Assembly (NCBI RefSeq): GCF_017876405.1
Contig: NZ_JAGINW010000001.1
Coordinates: 6,027,203 to 6,091,202 of the forward strand
DNA: 64,000 bases
Direction of reading: 5' to 3'
DNA from: Kibdelosporangium banguiense
GTDB lineage: Bacteria; Actinomycetota; Actinomycetes; Mycobacteriales; Pseudonocardiaceae
The translations under genes and the position numbers were made by a program. Under the pieces are notes generated by a model. That model was not told where the DNA came from. It did not search any database and saw nothing but the letters and a program-made list of their open reading frames with translations. Numbering within the stretch: position 1 is the stretch's first letter; every line of letters begins with the position of its first letter. Below are positions 33,678 through 46,762 of this stretch, in pieces.

Positions 33678-33715
33678 TCTGTGCTAGCACAGATTATCGT
33701 CTGTACTAGGTCAGT
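33678..33715. promoter_or_regulatory. Twin CTAG-centred operators for the GntR-TetR regulator
   Basis: Site 1 (33678-33693) is a perfect 16-bp palindrome TCTGTGCTAGCACAGA. Site 2 (33700-33715, TCTGTACTAGGTCAGT) is an imperfect copy. Their centres are 22 bp apart, two helical turns, on one face of DNA. They lie between divergent regulator and monooxygenase genes, 13 bp from the regulator start. Binding by the adjacent regulator is inference. Confidence 0.72.
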
Positions 33716-33784
33716 TTTGGCACGGCGTCCCAGCTTAATGCCAATGTATGCGGCGTAGCGTACAACTCATCAAATGGAGCAGTC

Positions 33785-34909
33785 ATGCGGAACGTCCTCG
33801 TCTCGGGAGCCGGAGTCGCCGGTTCGGTCCTGGCCTACTGGCTGACTCGGAACGGTTTCTCGGTGACCGTCGTGGAGCGGTCACTCGATCTACGACAGGG
33901 CGGTCAGGCGGTCGACGTCCGTGGCGTCGCGCTCGAGGTGATGGGCCGGATGGGACTCGGCGAGCAGATGCGGGCGGCGCGCACCCGGATGCGCGGAATG
34001 TCCATGCTGGACAGTGACGGCAACGAGCTGTTCCGCTCGGAGGAGCGCACGATCAGCAGCGGACGGCTCGACAGCGAGGACGTCGAGTTGCTGCGCGAAG
34101 ACCTGACCGCGATGGTGTACGAGGCGACCAAGCACGAGGTGGAGTACCTCTTCGGCGACTCGATCACCGCTCTGTACCAGGAGAAGCACGGCGTCCGGGT
34201 CGAATTCGAGCGTGCAGGCTTCCGGACCTTCGACTTCGTCGTCGGCGCGGACGGGTCACATTCCGCCGTGCGCAGGCTCGCCTTCGGCCCGGAGCACGAG
34301 TTCGTGCGGCACCTCGGCCAGTATCTGGCGATCTTCCCGGCGGCCAACTTCCTCGAGCTGGACAACTGGCAGATGTGGATCCAGGACCGGGCCACCGGCG
34401 CGGGCGGCGGCATCTATCCCGTGCGGGACAACACCGAACTGCGAGTCACGCTCGGCTTCGTGTCCGAGCCGGTGGACTACGACCACCGCGACATCGAAGG
34501 ACAGAAACAGATGGTCGCCGACCGGCTCGCCGGCCTGCGCTGGGAAATGCCGAAACTCCTCGCCGCCATGACCGGCGCACCGAACTTCTACTTCGACGCC
34601 ATGGCCCAGATCCACATGGAGAACTGGAGCACCGGCCGCATCGCACTGGTCGGTGACGCGGGCTACTGCGCCTCAGTACTGTCCGGGCAGGGCACCAGCC
34701 TCGCCCTCGTCGGCGCCTACATACTCGCGCAGGAGCTGGGCCGCAATGCCAGCCACACAGCCGCCTTCGCCGCCTACGAACAGCGAATGCGCCCATTCGT
34801 GGCACTCAACCAGGCCCTGGCCACCGAGAACCCAGGCGGCCCCGCCTCCGAGGAGTCGATAGCCCACGCCAAGAACAGCATCTCCCTGGACGCACTCACC
34901 GAGGCGTGA
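33785..34909 (+). CDS. FAD-dependent aromatic-type monooxygenase
   Basis: A 374-residue class A flavin monooxygenase. The FAD motif VLVSGAGVAGSVLAYWLTRN is at residues 4-23, then the VVERS acidic end, the DG motif FDFVVGADGSHSAVRRL (about 149-165) and the GD motif GRIALVGDAGYCAS with GQGTSLALVGAYILA (about 283-308). The same subgroup includes tetracycline-degrading TetX-like enzymes and tailoring hydroxylases, so the substrate is open. ATG at 33785 has a TGGAG site. Probably induced through the divergent regulator. Confidence 0.88.
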   Translation: MRNVLVSGAGVAGSVLAYWLTRNGFSVTVVERSLDLRQGGQAVDVRGVALEVMGRMGLGEQMRAARTRMRGMSMLDSDGNELFRSEERTISSGRLDSEDVELLREDLTAMVYEATKHEVEYLFGDSITALYQEKHGVRVEFERAGFRTFDFVVGADGSHSAVRRLAFGPEHEFVRHLGQYLAIFPAANFLELDNWQMWIQDRATGAGGGIYPVRDNTELRVTLGFVSEPVDYDHRDIEGQKQMVADRLAGLRWEMPKLLAAMTGAPNFYFDAMAQIHMENWSTGRIALVGDAGYCASVLSGQGTSLALVGAYILAQELGRNASHTAAFAAYEQRMRPFVALNQALATENPGGPASEESIAHAKNSISLDALTEA

Positions 34910-35069
34910 AATCAGCCCGTGCACTGACGGCAGATATCAACCAGCCAACTGGACCGTCAATGAGTGCAATCCGTGGTTTTCCAAACACCGTACGTGCACG
35001 CCTGTCACTATGGGCGCACGCACGCGCCCTGCGTGCGACGGTGACAATCCATACGGGGGATATCGGAAA

Positions 35070-35342
35070 GTGGGAGACCACACGCAGGAATTCGCGGTCA
35101 ACCCTGCGGCCGTTCGGGAGGGTGTGGCGCTGTGGCTCGATCCGGTCATCCACCGGCTCGGTGAGATCAACAATTCGTACGCCACAGCGAAGGAGACGGT
35201 TGAGCGGGGACGGTCAGGTGCGTCCGGCTGGGTGGTGAAGGGCACGGCGACGTGCGGGAAGCATCCATGTCGTTCTTCGGGCAGGTCAGTGCGTCGTTGC
35301 AGTTCCTGCGCATCGATCAGGGCCAGGTCATCGATTCACTGA
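35070..35342 (+). CDS. 5' part of a frameshifted ESX-like gene
   Basis: From GTG 35070 (behind GGGGGATATCGGAAA) the frame encodes VGDHTQEFAVNPAAVREGV, ALWLDPVIHRLGEINNSYAT and AKETVERGRSGASGWVVKG, a helix of the ESX-substrate kind. After codon 57 it continues as CGKHPCRSSGRSVRRCSSC to a stop at 35342, which does not look like protein. The proper continuation lies in the other frame from 35243. One missing G in the run 35240-35242 explains it: with it restored the product is 127 residues. It may be a true mutation or a sequence error. Confidence 0.65.
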   Translation: MGDHTQEFAVNPAAVREGVALWLDPVIHRLGEINNSYATAKETVERGRSGASGWVVKGTATCGKHPCRSSGRSVRRCSSCASIRARSSIH

Positions 35343-35452
35343 ACATGTACAAGGACATGCTCCTGAAGCACGTCGCGTGGGCTGAGCGTATGGACGCCGA
35401 GCAGGCGCAACGCTTCAACAACCTCGCCAACGAAATGCCGGAGGCGCGGTAA
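35252..35452 (+). CDS. 3' part of the same ESX-like gene (shifted frame)
   Basis: The frame reads GDVREASMSFFGQVSASLQF, LRIDQGQVIDSLNMYKDM and AWAERMDAEQAQRFNNLANE. These are two further helices that complete the domain begun at 35070. GTG 35252 and ATG 35267 are possible independent starts but neither has a ribosome site, supporting a single broken gene. It ends 2 bp before the next ATG. Confidence 0.65.
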   Translation: MREASMSFFGQVSASLQFLRIDQGQVIDSLNMYKDMLLKHVAWAERMDAEQAQRFNNLANEMPEAR

Positions 35453-35454
35453 CC

Positions 35455-36561
35455 ATGGTGCTCCCTCCTGGCCGTCAGCCGATCCCATGGCCCGGTATCA
35501 ACGCGACCACCGACCCGGTTCTCGCCAAGGCCGCAGCTGAACTGAACGCGTGGGTCGACTACCTGTCGCACCCCAAGACCAATGGCGGTCCGCGCATCTA
35601 CCGGCCCGTACCCGGCCGCGAACTCACGCCTGACATGGGCACCCGTCACGACATACCTTCGCCGAGGGCAGTCGATACGGAGGCAGATCCGAATTACCAC
35701 GTCGTGTCCGTTCTGGAGGGCTACGCGGCAGACCCCAGCGAACTGTTCAAGGCCGCCGAGGCTGTCAGCGGCGTAAGCGAAACTGCCATTAACGAGGCGT
35801 ACGCGGCCCTTACCCAGGGATGCTTCACTTTCCCGCCGCCAGCAACCCAATCACCAAGCGCCCCACCGCCTGGTAGAACTCCCGAAAGCCCGATTCGAGA
35901 CGGGGACATGTATGGCGAGCTCGGTCAGATCCGGGTGGAATGGGTGAACATGCGCCTCAGCATAATCTCTCCCGAGGGCATCCACTCTCAGCTCTTCGAG
36001 AATGACCTCATCCGTTTCCAGATCTATGTGGAGAATGGGTACCTGCGGGTCGCTGAGCATCTGGTGAAGTACCGGGCGATCTTCCAGCAGGCCGGTGCGG
36101 ACATGGCGAAGCTGATGGACGCTCTCACCCAGCGTTTCGCCTCTTACGGCCAAGGCAAGGGCATCAATATCGACCTGCGTTCGTTTCTGCTCACCGGACT
36201 GGTGGAAGTCGCCTGCGCAGTGATCACCGGTGGCCTGTCCACTGTGTTCAAGGTCAAGACCATTGCCGAAGTGGCAACCCAGATGGTCGGCGACGCTGGG
36301 AAGACGGCGAAGGACAATGGGCAGGAGACGAGCAACCCCATTGACGACCACCCGCTGATCGTCGACACCGTCAAGCAATACTTGGACGCGATGGCCAAAA
36401 TCGAGCGAGACACTGCTTCGGCGATCAGCGGTCTCTCGCTGCATCTACACACGAAGGTCGTTCAGCTCGAACAGGATCGGCGATACGTGAACCGGCTCAC
36501 CGAAGTCAACTCCAACATGGCGCCGCAGTTCCTCGACTACGCGCAGGGGTGGCGAGCATGA
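35455..36561 (+). CDS. Unknown protein of an ESX-associated group
   Basis: A 368-residue protein from ATG 35455. The N-terminal part (1-140) is Pro-rich and probably extended. The C-terminal part is helical with SFLLTGLVEVACAVITGGLSTVF (about 242-264), a hydrophobic stretch that could insert in a membrane, and a final helix pair (LDAMAKIERDTASAISGLSL). The stop overlaps the lipoprotein start (ATGA). With the preceding ESX-like gene and the following lipoprotein it forms a unit; secretion or a role at the envelope is inference. Confidence 0.7.
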   Translation: MVLPPGRQPIPWPGINATTDPVLAKAAAELNAWVDYLSHPKTNGGPRIYRPVPGRELTPDMGTRHDIPSPRAVDTEADPNYHVVSVLEGYAADPSELFKAAEAVSGVSETAINEAYAALTQGCFTFPPPATQSPSAPPPGRTPESPIRDGDMYGELGQIRVEWVNMRLSIISPEGIHSQLFENDLIRFQIYVENGYLRVAEHLVKYRAIFQQAGADMAKLMDALTQRFASYGQGKGINIDLRSFLLTGLVEVACAVITGGLSTVFKVKTIAEVATQMVGDAGKTAKDNGQETSNPIDDHPLIVDTVKQYLDAMAKIERDTASAISGLSLHLHTKVVQLEQDRRYVNRLTEVNSNMAPQFLDYAQGWRA

Positions 36562-37211
36562 TCGCACGTCGGCGATTGATCGCGGCGGTTTGCGTCGTGG
36601 TGTTTGCCGGGCTCCTCGCTGCCTGTAGTGATGGTGGTGGTGCGGCACCGACCAGTCCGGCGTCAGCTACCACGCCGCCAGCCTCCAACACTACGACGTC
36701 CAGCGCGAAACTGTCGGCTGGTGTTCCGTCTGTGCGCGTTCCGCTTGATATCAAGGCGTTTGTCGCTGAGCCTTGCAAAGGCATCACCGAACCTCAGAAA
36801 CGGGCGCTCAGCGAAAAGGGTGTCGTACTGCAGCCCGGGGCGCGGGATGATCGGGTATCTGTGCCGAACTGTTTTTTCGGCGATATCAACTATGGGCAAA
36901 TGGGAATCTACGTCGCGTTGTCTTATAGGGAGGGCGAGGGGATCTCTGCGGTGTACGATAAACATGCCAAGGGTTTCTTGCCTGGGTATTGGGCGCCCGG
37001 AGAGATTGCCGGTTACCCGGTGGTGTATTACTCCAGCAATATGTCGCCCACGACTTGCGATGTCTCGATTGCCACCTCGGACACAAGCTACGCCGGTATC
37101 CGTTTGGACAGGTTTGACCGTTCGGTCCGCTTGGAGCCTTGGGAAACGGGCTCGTGCGCGGTTCTCCGTCCGATCGCGGAGGCGGTGCTGGACACGATCC
37201 GCAACCAGTAG
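36558..37211 (+). CDS. DUF3558-type lipoprotein
   Basis: A 217-residue lipoprotein from ATG 36558, coupled by ATGA. The signal RRRLIAAVCVVVFAGLLAAC ends in lipobox LLAAC with Cys22. A Ser/Thr/Pro-rich spacer follows, then the DUF3558 domain (LDIKAFVAEPCKGITEPQKR, NCFFGDINYGQ, TCDVSIATSD, GSCAVLRPIAEAVLDTI) with its conserved cysteines. The family is frequent in Pseudonocardiaceae beside ESX-like genes; role unknown. Confidence 0.85.
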   Translation: MIARRRLIAAVCVVVFAGLLAACSDGGGAAPTSPASATTPPASNTTTSSAKLSAGVPSVRVPLDIKAFVAEPCKGITEPQKRALSEKGVVLQPGARDDRVSVPNCFFGDINYGQMGIYVALSYREGEGISAVYDKHAKGFLPGYWAPGEIAGYPVVYYSSNMSPTTCDVSIATSDTSYAGIRLDRFDRSVRLEPWETGSCAVLRPIAEAVLDTIRNQ

Positions 37212-37216
37212 AACGA

Positions 37217-37254
37217 CACTGAGCGCCACGGCTGCGTTGCTGTGGCGCTCAGTG
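37217..37254. terminator. Two-way terminator between lipoprotein and gltD
   Basis: Perfect 13-bp arms, 37217-37229 (CACTGAGCGCCAC) and 37242-37254, with a 12-base loop. It lies between the converging ends of the two genes. Confidence 0.75.
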
Positions 37255-37264
37255 CGATCTGCTG

Positions 37265-38708
37265 TCAGGCGATAGGCCGGTCCGTGGGGGCGATGGGGGT
37301 GGGCAGGACTGTTCGGTTCATCAGGTAGGCGTCGACGCCTGCTGCGGCGGATCGGCCCTCGGCGATTGCCCAGACGATGAGGGACTGGCCGCGGCCCATG
37401 TCGCCCGCGACGAATACGCCATCGACGCTGGTGGCGAAGGACTCGTCGCGGGCGACATTGCCTCTGGGGTCGTAGGCGACCCCGAGATCGTTGAGCAGGC
37501 CTTCCTGCTGGGGGCCGACGAAGCCCATGGCCAGTGTGACCAGCTGGGCCGGGATCTCGCGTTCGGTGCCCTCGACCGGTACGAACTTCCCGGCGTCCAT
37601 CTTGACTTCGACCAGCTTCAGCGATTCGACCTCACCGGTGGCCGAGCCGGTGAACTCCACTGTGGACACCGAGTAGATCCGGTCGCCGCCTTCCTCGTGT
37701 GCTGAGGAGACGCGGTAGATCATCGGGTAGGTCGGCCACGGGTGTGCCGCGGAGCGGGACTCCGGCGGGCGCGGCATGATCTCCAGCTGTGTCACCGAAG
37801 CAGCGCCCTGGCGGTGTGCTGTGCCGACGCAGTCGGCGCCGGTGTCGCCGCCGCCGATGACCACGACGTGCTTCCCCGCGGCGCTGATGGGGGAGCTTGC
37901 CAGGTCGCCGCGGGCGACTCGGTTCGCTGGTGGCAGGTACTCCATTGCCTGGTACACGCCGGAAAGCGTGCGGCCTGGGATCGGCAGGTCCCGGGCGGCG
38001 GTGGCGCCTCCGGCCAGGACGACCGCGTCGAACGAGGTACGCAGCTCGGTCACCGTGATGTCGACGCCGACGTTCACGCTGGTCTTGAACTGGGTGCCTT
38101 CGGCGCGCATCTGGTCCAGCCGGCGGTCCAGCCGCCACTTCTCCATCTTGAACTCGGGGATCCCGTAGCGCAGCAGGCCACCGATGGCGTCGGCTCGCTC
38201 GAACACGGTAACCAGATGCCCGGCGCGGGTGAGTTGCTGCGCGGCGGCGAGCCCGGCTGGGCCGGAACCGACGACCGCGACCTTCTTGCCGGTCAAGGTG
38301 GTGGGGACCTGTGGGGTCACCCAGCCTTCGTCCCAGGCCCGGTCGATGATGGAGATCTCGACGCGCTTGATGGTGACGGGATCGCCGTTGATCCCGACCA
38401 CGCAGGCGGTTTCGCACGGCGCCGGGCACAACGTCCCGGTGAACTCCGGGAAGTTGTTGGTCGCGTGCAGCCGTTCGCTCGCCGCCAGCCAGTCCTGCCG
38501 CCAGACCAGGTTGTTCCACTCCGGGATGAGGTTGCCCAGCGGGCAGCCCTGGTGGCAGAACGGGATTCCGCAGTCCATGCAGCGCCCGGCCTGGCGCTGC
38601 GTCCTGTCGGTCGCGAAGTCCTCGTAGACCTCACGCCAGTCCTGCAGCCGCAGGAACACCGGGCGGGTGCTGGCGTTCTCCCGCGGTGTGGTGATGAAAC
38701 CCTTGGGG

Positions 38709-38716
<8 letters not shown>
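37265..38716 (-). CDS. gltD: Glutamate synthase, small (beta) subunit
   Basis: A 483-residue GltD that passes electrons from NADPH to GltB. The N-terminal cysteines are in AGRCMDCGIPFCHQGCPLGN (about 41-60) and binding two 4Fe-4S clusters with TLCPAPCETACV. The FAD fold is VAVVGSGPAGLAAAQQLTRA (about 149-168); the NADPH fold is HVVVIGGGDTGADCVGTA. ATG at 38716 overlaps the end of gltB by 8 bp, so the two are made together. Confidence 0.95.
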
Positions 38717-43199
<4,483 letters not shown>

Positions 43200-43568
43200 A
43201 GCAGCGGCCCTCCCAGGGATCGAATGGGGCTGGTGCCGCACGTCGTTGTGCGAAAAGGGGTGCTGCGGTGTTCCGGATATCGGGACAATATGCAGCGCAG
43301 GGCGGGTACCCGGGGTCATCCGGGGTTCTCGTGACAGTAATGTGAACACACGGTTATGCCTGATGTCACGTGGCAAATCCCACGTGACCGTTGACAGCTG
43401 CCCGCGGCGGGCGTGTTCGCGGTCTCATTCCACGATGTGGACTCTGGCCAAGTGTCCCGGTTGTCCGTAGCATCCCCCGCATCCCCATCGTGATCGGGGA
43501 TGTTGTCCGGCGCGTGATTGAAACGTTTCAACCCACTGGTGTCGTTGAGATGTGCACGGAGGACTGCA
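43200..43568. promoter_or_regulatory. Divergent control region of gltBD and the rhamnosidase
   Basis: 369 bp without a gene. On the gltB side a perfect 24-bp inverted repeat, GTCACGTGG (43365-43373) and CCACGTGAC (43380-43388), is a strong operator candidate. GTGAC-N6-GTGAA at 43331-43346 loosely resembles half of a GlnR box. On the other side is the TTGAAACGTTTCAA palindrome. I could not fix promoter boxes. Confidence 0.55.
43518..43531. promoter_or_regulatory. LacI-family operator before the rhamnosidase gene
   Basis: TTGAAACGTTTCAA is a perfect 14-bp palindrome with central CG, the usual LacI/GalR-type site. It lies 37 bp before the rhamnosidase start. No LacI-type regulator is in the window, so it must be encoded elsewhere. 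Confidence 0.7.
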
Positions 43569-46500
43569 ATGAGCGAGGGTATGAACCGTCGTGTCTTCTT
43601 ACAGGGAACAGCGATGAGCGCCGGTGCGTTGGCCGGCCCTGGCCGCGTGATCGGACCTCAGCGGGTGTGGGTCGAGCAGACATCAGCCGAGTACGCAGTC
43701 AGGTTGCTGGGCACGGATGTCCTGCAGCCCAGGCTGTCCTGGGTGCTCGGTTCGGACGCGCCTGGTGCCCGCCAGACGGCCTACCAGATCCGGGTGCACG
43801 GAATCTGGGATTCTGGCAAGGTTTCCTCGGCCAAGTCGGTCGCTGTCCCCTACGCCGGCCCGCCTTTGCGGCCACGTACCCGGTATGACTGGCAGGTCCG
43901 GGTCTGGGACGAACTCGACCGGCCGTCGGAGTGGGGACCGGCGGGCTGGTGGGAGACCGCGTTGCTCGGCAGCGCCTGGCAGGCCCAGTGGATCGGCGCT
44001 CCCGCACCCGAAGCGCCGCCGGGACTGCAAGGCGCGTCGTGGATCTGGACCGCGGCCTCGCCGCCAGGGACACGGTGGTTGCGTGGCTCCTTCGAACTGC
44101 CTGCGACTGTGTCCGGGGCACGGATCGTGGCCACGGCCGATGACGACTTCACACTTTTTGTCGGCGGGCAGCAGATCCTGCACGCGCCCGAGGCGACCGA
44201 CAGCTGGAGAACCGGACTGACCGCGCAGTTGCCGGAGCTGTCCGGGCGGGTCGTGATCGCGGCCGTCGCGACCAACCGGGGCGTGGCGGGCTCGACGAAT
44301 CCGGCGGGACTGCTCGTGCGGGTGGTCTCGGCGACCGGGGAGCAACTGGCGGTCACCGGACCTGGCTGGAAGGTTGCGGAAACCGAGCAACCTGGTTGGC
44401 AGCGGCCGGAATTCGATGACAGTGCGTGGACTGCGGCTACCGTCATCGCACCGTACGGTCAGGGTGCCTGGGGCAGTGGAGTGACTGTGCTGGTTCCCGA
44501 GGCTCCAGCTCCTTTGCTGCGCAAGGAGTTCACGCTGAGCAAGCGCGTCAGCAAGGCGCGGCTGTACATCAGCGGCCTGGCCTACTACGACGCCACGGTC
44601 AACGGAAAGCGTGTCGGTACTCAAGTACTCGACCCGGGATTCACCGATTACGACGAAACCGTGCTGTACGCGACACATGACGTGACCAGTCAGGTCACCC
44701 AGGGTGGCAACGCGCTCGAAGTACTGCTGGGCCGGGGTTTCTACGGCATGACCACACCGAACGTGTGGAACTGGCACAAAGCGACCTGGCACGGCGAACC
44801 GCGGCTGCTCGCCCAGCTGGAGATCGACCACCCGGACGGCACCCGTACGACGATCGCCACCGGCCCGGACTGGCGGCTGGCCGAGAGCCGGATCGTGTCG
44901 AACTCCCTGTACGCGGGGGAGACCTACGACGCCCGCAAGACCCTGACCTGGCGGCAGGCGCAGGTCCTGCCCACTCCCAAGGGGACAGTGGTCGCCCAGC
45001 AGCACGAGCCGATCGAGATCATCGAAACCGTGCCGGCCACGATCACCGAACCGCGTCCAGGCGTGTACCTCGCCGACCTCGGCCGGACCATCGCCGGTTG
45101 GACGCAGCTGACTGTCCGTGCGCCGGAGGGAACTGTGGTCCGGCTGCAGCACGGCGAGAAGCTGGACGCGAGCGGGAATGTGGTCTGGCAGAACGGGCAC
45201 GTGCCCGGCAGGCACCAGACCGACGAGTACATCTGTGCCGGCAAAGGCGTGGAGACTTGGGAGCCCAAGTTCTCCTACAAGGGGTTCCGGTACATCCAGG
45301 TGACCGGTGCCCGGCCGGACGCCCTGCACGGCAAGGTCGTGCAGAGCAAGGTCCCGGACACGGGCACTTTCCGTTGCTCGGAGCCGTTTTTCGAGCGCCT
45401 GGACCGGGCGATGAGCCGCACTCTGCGTAACAACATGCACGGCATCCCCACCGACACCCCGATGTACGAGAAGAACGGCTGGACGGGCGACGCCCAGCTC
45501 GGTGCGCCGGTGATGATGTACGCGTTCGGCGCCGCACGTTTCCTTTCCAAGTGGCTCAACGACCTTGCCGACAGTCAGACCAGCGCGGGTGCGCTTCCGG
45601 TGATCGTGCCGAGCGGCAGCTGGGGCTATCAGGAGGCAGCGCCTTCGCCGGAATGGACCACGGTGTATCCGTTCCTGCTGCGCGAGATGTACCGGATCTA
45701 CGGCGACGACAAGATCGCCGCGGAGCACTGGCCGGCGGTGACCAAGTACCTGGACTGGGAAATCGGCCGCCTGCAGAACAATCTCGCGATCACCGCGCTC
45801 GGTGACTACCTGCCACCTGGCTACGGCGGCAACCCGCCCGAGGACACACGGCTGACTGCGACCGCGTACCTGTACCGCGCATTGACCGACATAGCGGAGC
45901 TCGGCGATCTGTTGGGCCATAGCGAAACCTCCGCACGCTATCGCGCGGTCGCGAACAACTGCCGTACTGCCCTGAACGCGACTTTCTTGCGAGACGGCCG
46001 TTATCGCACGGACAAGGACCCGGACTACCGGCAGACGTCCAACGCGATCCCGCTGATGTTCGGCCTGGTCCCGTCGGGCTCGGTCCGCCAGGTTGTGGAG
46101 AACCTGGTGGCGGACATCAGAACACGGGGAAACCACCTGAACACAGGCGCTCTGGGGACCAGCGTGCTGCTGCGAGTGCTGACCGCGCACGGGTACGCAG
46201 ACGTCGCCTACGCGGTGGCCACGCAGCGCACCTACCCCAGTTGGGGCTACTGGTTCGACAACGGCGCCGACACGATGTGGGAGATGTGGCCGCTGGACTC
46301 ACGCTCGCGTGACCACTACTTCCAGGGCACGGTCGTGCAGTGGTTGTACGAGAACGTCGCAGGTCTGCGGCCAGGTGACGCCGGCTATCAGCGGTTCACC
46401 GTCAAGCCGGACGCACGGGTCGGCGTGAACTGGGCGCAGACGTCGATCAGGACCGTGCGGGGCTTGGCTTCGGTGGCCTGGAACCGGGTGGGCTCCACAG

Positions 46501-46670
46501 TGCACTTGACCGTCGCCGTGCCAGTTGGCAGTGTGGCGGAGGTTTTCGTGCCAGGTGGATCGGCGACTGCGACACCGAAGCTGGAGTTGCTCCGGGTGGA
46601 GCCTGGTTTCCAGGTCTACCAGGTGCCTTCGGGGTTCTGGACCTTCGCCGGTGATATGGATCACCCCTAA
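43569..46670 (+). CDS. Exported alpha-L-rhamnosidase (GH78)
   Basis: A 1033-residue enzyme that releases L-rhamnose from plant glycosides or polysaccharides. GGAGG at good spacing supports ATG 43569 over TTG 43518, which lies in the operator. NRRVFLQGTAMSAGALAG is a Tat-type signal. Beta domains come first (SAEYAVRLLGTDVLQPRLSW, YDWQVRVWDELDRPSEWG). The (alpha/alpha)6 catalytic domain has DTPMYEKNGWTGDAQL (general acid Glu and the flanking Asp residues of GH78) and NGADTMWEMWPLDS, whose Glu is the probable base. A C-terminal beta domain follows. Probably controlled by rhamnose through the LacI-type site. Confidence 0.92.
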   Translation: MSEGMNRRVFLQGTAMSAGALAGPGRVIGPQRVWVEQTSAEYAVRLLGTDVLQPRLSWVLGSDAPGARQTAYQIRVHGIWDSGKVSSAKSVAVPYAGPPLRPRTRYDWQVRVWDELDRPSEWGPAGWWETALLGSAWQAQWIGAPAPEAPPGLQGASWIWTAASPPGTRWLRGSFELPATVSGARIVATADDDFTLFVGGQQILHAPEATDSWRTGLTAQLPELSGRVVIAAVATNRGVAGSTNPAGLLVRVVSATGEQLAVTGPGWKVAETEQPGWQRPEFDDSAWTAATVIAPYGQGAWGSGVTVLVPEAPAPLLRKEFTLSKRVSKARLYISGLAYYDATVNGKRVGTQVLDPGFTDYDETVLYATHDVTSQVTQGGNALEVLLGRGFYGMTTPNVWNWHKATWHGEPRLLAQLEIDHPDGTRTTIATGPDWRLAESRIVSNSLYAGETYDARKTLTWRQAQVLPTPKGTVVAQQHEPIEIIETVPATITEPRPGVYLADLGRTIAGWTQLTVRAPEGTVVRLQHGEKLDASGNVVWQNGHVPGRHQTDEYICAGKGVETWEPKFSYKGFRYIQVTGARPDALHGKVVQSKVPDTGTFRCSEPFFERLDRAMSRTLRNNMHGIPTDTPMYEKNGWTGDAQLGAPVMMYAFGAARFLSKWLNDLADSQTSAGALPVIVPSGSWGYQEAAPSPEWTTVYPFLLREMYRIYGDDKIAAEHWPAVTKYLDWEIGRLQNNLAITALGDYLPPGYGGNPPEDTRLTATAYLYRALTDIAELGDLLGHSETSARYRAVANNCRTALNATFLRDGRYRTDKDPDYRQTSNAIPLMFGLVPSGSVRQVVENLVADIRTRGNHLNTGALGTSVLLRVLTAHGYADVAYAVATQRTYPSWGYWFDNGADTMWEMWPLDSRSRDHYFQGTVVQWLYENVAGLRPGDAGYQRFTVKPDARVGVNWAQTSIRTVRGLASVAWNRVGSTVHLTVAVPVGSVAEVFVPGGSATATPKLELLRVEPGFQVYQVPSGFWTFAGDMDHP

Positions 46671-46762
46671 CGAGCCCTTATTTCGGGCGTCGTGGAATGG
46701 AATCGTGCTGCGCGCGCGTTGTAATGAAGGTTGGTGGTTGAACGCGCGCTTGGGAGGCTGTG

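Noticed and set aside
34906..35238. 110-codon plus frame after the monooxygenase
   Set aside because: Arg/Ser/Thr-rich with no ribosome site, and overlapped by the better-supported ESX-like frame at 35070.
43683..46190. 835-codon minus frame opposite the rhamnosidase
   Set aside because: Antisense shadow; GH78 motifs on the plus strand are decisive.
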